This document shows, one piece after another, positions 5,681 to 7,710 of a stretch of 7,710 nt of DNA. Location: contig JADZBR010000207.1 of the NCBI GenBank assembly GCA_020852035.1, positions 1 to 7,710 of the forward strand, given 5' to 3'. Source of the stretch: Caulobacteraceae bacterium. GTDB lineage: Bacteria; Pseudomonadota; Alphaproteobacteria; Caulobacterales; Caulobacteraceae. Below the pieces are notes generated by a model. It saw only the letters and a program-made list of their open reading frames with translations, had not been told where the DNA came from and ran no database searches. A program made the translations under genes and the position numbers. Each line of letters starts with the position of its first letter. Position 1 is the stretch's first letter.

Positions 5681-6835
5681 CTAGGCGCCCGTCACCTCTT
5701 CCCAGAACCGCTTGGCCTTGCCGAGGAAGCTGGCGCCCTTCGGGTGCTGCTGCTCCGAGCAGATGCCGTCGAACTCGCGCAGCAGCTCCTTCTGGCGGGC
5801 GGTGAGGCGGGTGGGGGTCTCGACGAAGAGCTCCACCACCAGGTCGCCGCGCTCGCGCGAACGCAGGGACGGCATGCCGCGGCCTTTGATGCGGATGGTG
5901 CGGCCGGTCTGCGAGCCGTCGGGCACCTTGACCGTCTGGCGGCACTGGCCGTCGCAGTTCTCGCCGCCCATCAGGCAGGGGGCCTCGATCTCGCCGCCGA
6001 GGGCGGCGGTGCTCATGGTCACCGGGACAGTGCAGAGCAGGTCCAGCCCGTCGCGCTCGAAGAGATCGTGGGGGCGCACGGACAGGAAGATGTAGAGGTC
6101 GCCGCGCGGGCCGCCCCGGGCGCCGGCGTTGCCCTCGCCGGTCAGGCGGATGCGCGCGCCGTCGTCGACGCCGGCGGGGATGCGGACCTGCAGGGTGCGG
6201 GTCCTCCTCACCTGGCCGTGGCCGTGACAGTCGGCGCAGGGGTCGAGGATCAGTTTCCCTGAGCCGCCGCAGCGGGGGCAGGCGCGCTCGATCGAGAAGA
6301 AGCCCTGGCTGGCGCGCACGCGGCCCGCGCCGCCGCACTGCAGGCAGGCGGTGGGGTTGGTGCCGGGCTTGGCGCCCGTGCCTGTGCAGGTCTCGCAGGT
6401 CATGGCCGTGGGAACGGCGATCTCCACCTCGGCGCCGGCGTAGGCCTGTTCCAGGGTGATCTCCAGGTCGTAGCGCAGGTCCTGGCCGCGGGCCGGACCG
6501 CCGCCGCGGCCGCGCCGCTGGCCGCCGCCGAACATGTCGCCGAAGACGTCGCCGAACACGTCCTTGAAGATGTCGTTCACGTCGGCGTAGCCGGCGCCAT
6601 TTCCGCCGCCGTTACCGTTCACGCCCGCATGGCCGAAGCGGTCGTAGGCGGCGCGCTTCTGGTCGTCGGAGAGGACCGAATAGGCCTCGTTGATCTCCTT
6701 GAACCGGCCGGCGGCGTCCTCGCAGCCGCCGTTGCGGTCGGGGTGGTGCTCCATCGCCAGCTTGCGGAAGGCGGCCTTCAGGCCCGCCGCGTCGCAGCTG
6801 CGCTCGACCCCCAGGACTTCATAGTAATCGCGCAT
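5681..6835 (-). CDS. dnaJ: Chaperone protein DnaJ (Hsp40, type I)
   Basis: DnaJ delivers unfolded protein to DnaK and stimulates its ATPase in the cytoplasm. The protein has 384 residues. The J domain (1-68) contains the essential HPD at 31-33. A Gly/Phe-rich linker (71-117) has DIFKDVFGDVFGDMFGGG. The zinc domain holds four complete CxxCxGxG motifs starting at 147, 164, 186 and 200. The C-terminal substrate domain follows (from about 210), with GEGNAGARGGPRGDLYIF and RERGDLVVELFVETP. An unusual stretch at 287-298 in the C-terminal domain adds three cysteines (CLMGGENCDGQC) where many DnaJ proteins have only a short cysteine-free loop. The end, FLGKAKRFWEEVTGA, is well formed. ATG 6835 has only a weak site (TGAAG, inside the palindrome TGAAGCTTCA). 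It follows dnaK by 236 bases on the same strand, with a terminator-like hairpin and a possible own promoter between. Confidence 0.97.
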   Translation of the reverse strand: MRDYYEVLGVERSCDAAGLKAAFRKLAMEHHPDRNGGCEDAAGRFKEINEAYSVLSDDQKRAAYDRFGHAGVNGNGGGNGAGYADVNDIFKDVFGDVFGDMFGGGQRRGRGGGPARGQDLRYDLEITLEQAYAGAEVEIAVPTAMTCETCTGTGAKPGTNPTACLQCGGAGRVRASQGFFSIERACPRCGGSGKLILDPCADCHGHGQVRRTRTLQVRIPAGVDDGARIRLTGEGNAGARGGPRGDLYIFLSVRPHDLFERDGLDLLCTVPVTMSTAALGGEIEAPCLMGGENCDGQCRQTVKVPDGSQTGRTIRIKGRGMPSLRSRERGDLVVELFVETPTRLTARQKELLREFDGICSEQQHPKGASFLGKAKRFWEEVTGA

Positions 6836-6869
6836 GAAGCTTCAGGAATTCAATGAACTGAATGAATGG

Positions 6870-6899
6870 GAGATGGGTCGGCTTCCGTCCGGCTGCAAG
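6870..6899 (-). promoter_or_regulatory. Candidate heat-shock (sigma-32/RpoH) promoter for dnaJ
   Basis: On the minus strand, CTTGCAG (6899-6893) and ACCCATCTC (6878-6870) are separated by 14 bases. Against the E. coli sigma-32 pattern (CTTGAAA, 11-16 bases, CCCCATnTA) this gives 5 of 7 and 6 of 8 matches with correct spacing. Transcription would start near 6862, about 27 bases before the dnaJ ATG. The -35 element lies at the inner edge of a hairpin arm (6883-6922). A heat-shock promoter is what would be expected here for function, but the assignment is by eye only. Confidence 0.4.
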
Positions 6900-6922
6900 G
6901 CCGCGCCTCGCGCCGGACGGAA
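6883..6922. repeat. Perfect 11-bp inverted repeat in the dnaK-dnaJ intergenic region
   Basis: TTCCGTCCGGC (6883-6893) and GCCGGACGGAA (6912-6922) are perfect inverted copies around 18 bases. Inside, AGGC (6898-6901) and GCCT (6905-6908), plus two more G-C pairs, can extend the stem to about 17 bp with one bulge and one mismatch. No T-run follows in either direction, so it is not a classical terminator. In a dnaK-dnaJ read-through transcript it would form a very stable structure about 48 bases before the dnaJ start. Confidence 0.75.
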
Positions 6923-7018
6923 CACCTTCTCTGTCGCGAAAGCGGCGGCGACGTTCCCCGAATGAGTTTGGTTTCGCATGACTTGCCCGGCCCCCGCCAT
7001 AGGTCATCGCGTCGCAAT

Positions 7019-7048
7019 CAAAGAAAATCCCCTCCCGCGAGGAGAGGG
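7019..7048 (-). terminator. Weak intrinsic terminator or attenuator after dnaK
   Basis: On the minus strand, CCCTCTCC, TCGC and GGGAGGG (7048-7030) form a 7-bp G+C-rich stem with one bulged T, followed by ATTTTCTTTG (7028-7019). It begins 23 bases after the dnaK stop. The stem is shorter and the T-run more broken than in the terminator at 643-683, so partial read-through into dnaJ is plausible. The arms also resemble the CCCTCTCC/GGAGAGGG palindromes often seen between genes in alphaproteobacteria. Confidence 0.6.
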
Positions 7049-7071
7049 AATTCTCGCTACGACATCAACGC

Positions 7072-7710
<639 letters not shown>

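Noticed and set aside
5544..6338. Long minus-strand frame of 264 codons overlapping dnaJ and the inverted repeat
   Set aside because: It lies in another frame of dnaJ, is extremely Arg/Pro-rich as expected of a shifted G+C-rich gene, and runs through the repeat.
6819..7007. 62-codon minus-strand frame between dnaK and dnaJ
   Set aside because: It overlaps the dnaJ start, has no ribosome binding site, and is Arg-rich without a recognisable pattern.
6836..7071. CIRCE element (TTAGCACTC-N9-GAGTGCTAA) for heat-shock control
   Set aside because: No such inverted repeat is present in the dnaK-dnaJ gap; the hairpin arms there have unrelated sequence.

Overview
The window is a G+C-rich stretch of bacterial chromosome that looks like an alphaproteobacterium, most likely of the order Caulobacterales (Caulobacter or Phenylobacterium type). 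This placement is inferred from several things. Codon use is strongly G/C-ending. There is an SDHAF4-type small protein. dnaK and dnaJ are adjacent, with a DnaJ N-terminus of Caulobacter style. A small secreted protein resembles a family I associate with Caulobacter. GANTC sites (the CcrM methylation motif) are scarce. No genome match could be run.

Layout, left to right. At 1-375 (+) lies the 3' end of an unrecognised gene, converging with a small hotdog-like gene (372-614, -). Its stop overlaps the first gene's stop in one CTAG. Upstream of the hotdog-like gene are a strong intrinsic terminator (643-683, -) and a small secreted four-cysteine protein (722-1051, -). A 276-base divergent intergenic region with a perfect 8+8 palindrome leads to a bifunctional class A penicillin-binding protein (1328-3289, +). 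This is followed by an SDHAF4/DUF1674 gene (3354-3548, +) and a secreted Pro/Gly-rich protein (3635-4060, +). The last of these converges on pyrF (4057-4782, -), again with stops overlapping in CTAG. pyrF and a MarC-family membrane protein (4828-5523, +) are divergent across only 45 bases. marC then converges on dnaJ (5681-6835, -), and a 116-base nested inverted repeat lies between them. dnaJ lies downstream of dnaK (7072-7710, -, cut by the window edge). The 236-base gap between dnaK and dnaJ holds a weak terminator, a long hairpin and a candidate heat-shock promoter.

The genes do not form one pathway. DnaK and DnaJ are a chaperone pair. The penicillin-binding protein builds peptidoglycan, PyrF makes UMP, and the SDHAF4 protein assists succinate dehydrogenase assembly. 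I see no mobile element with a transposase, no CRISPR array, no RNA gene, and no multi-gene defence or biosynthetic system. The most unusual items are the marC-dnaJ inverted repeat, the dnaK-dnaJ intergenic architecture, a three-cysteine insertion in the DnaJ C-terminal domain, and the very short hotdog-like protein.
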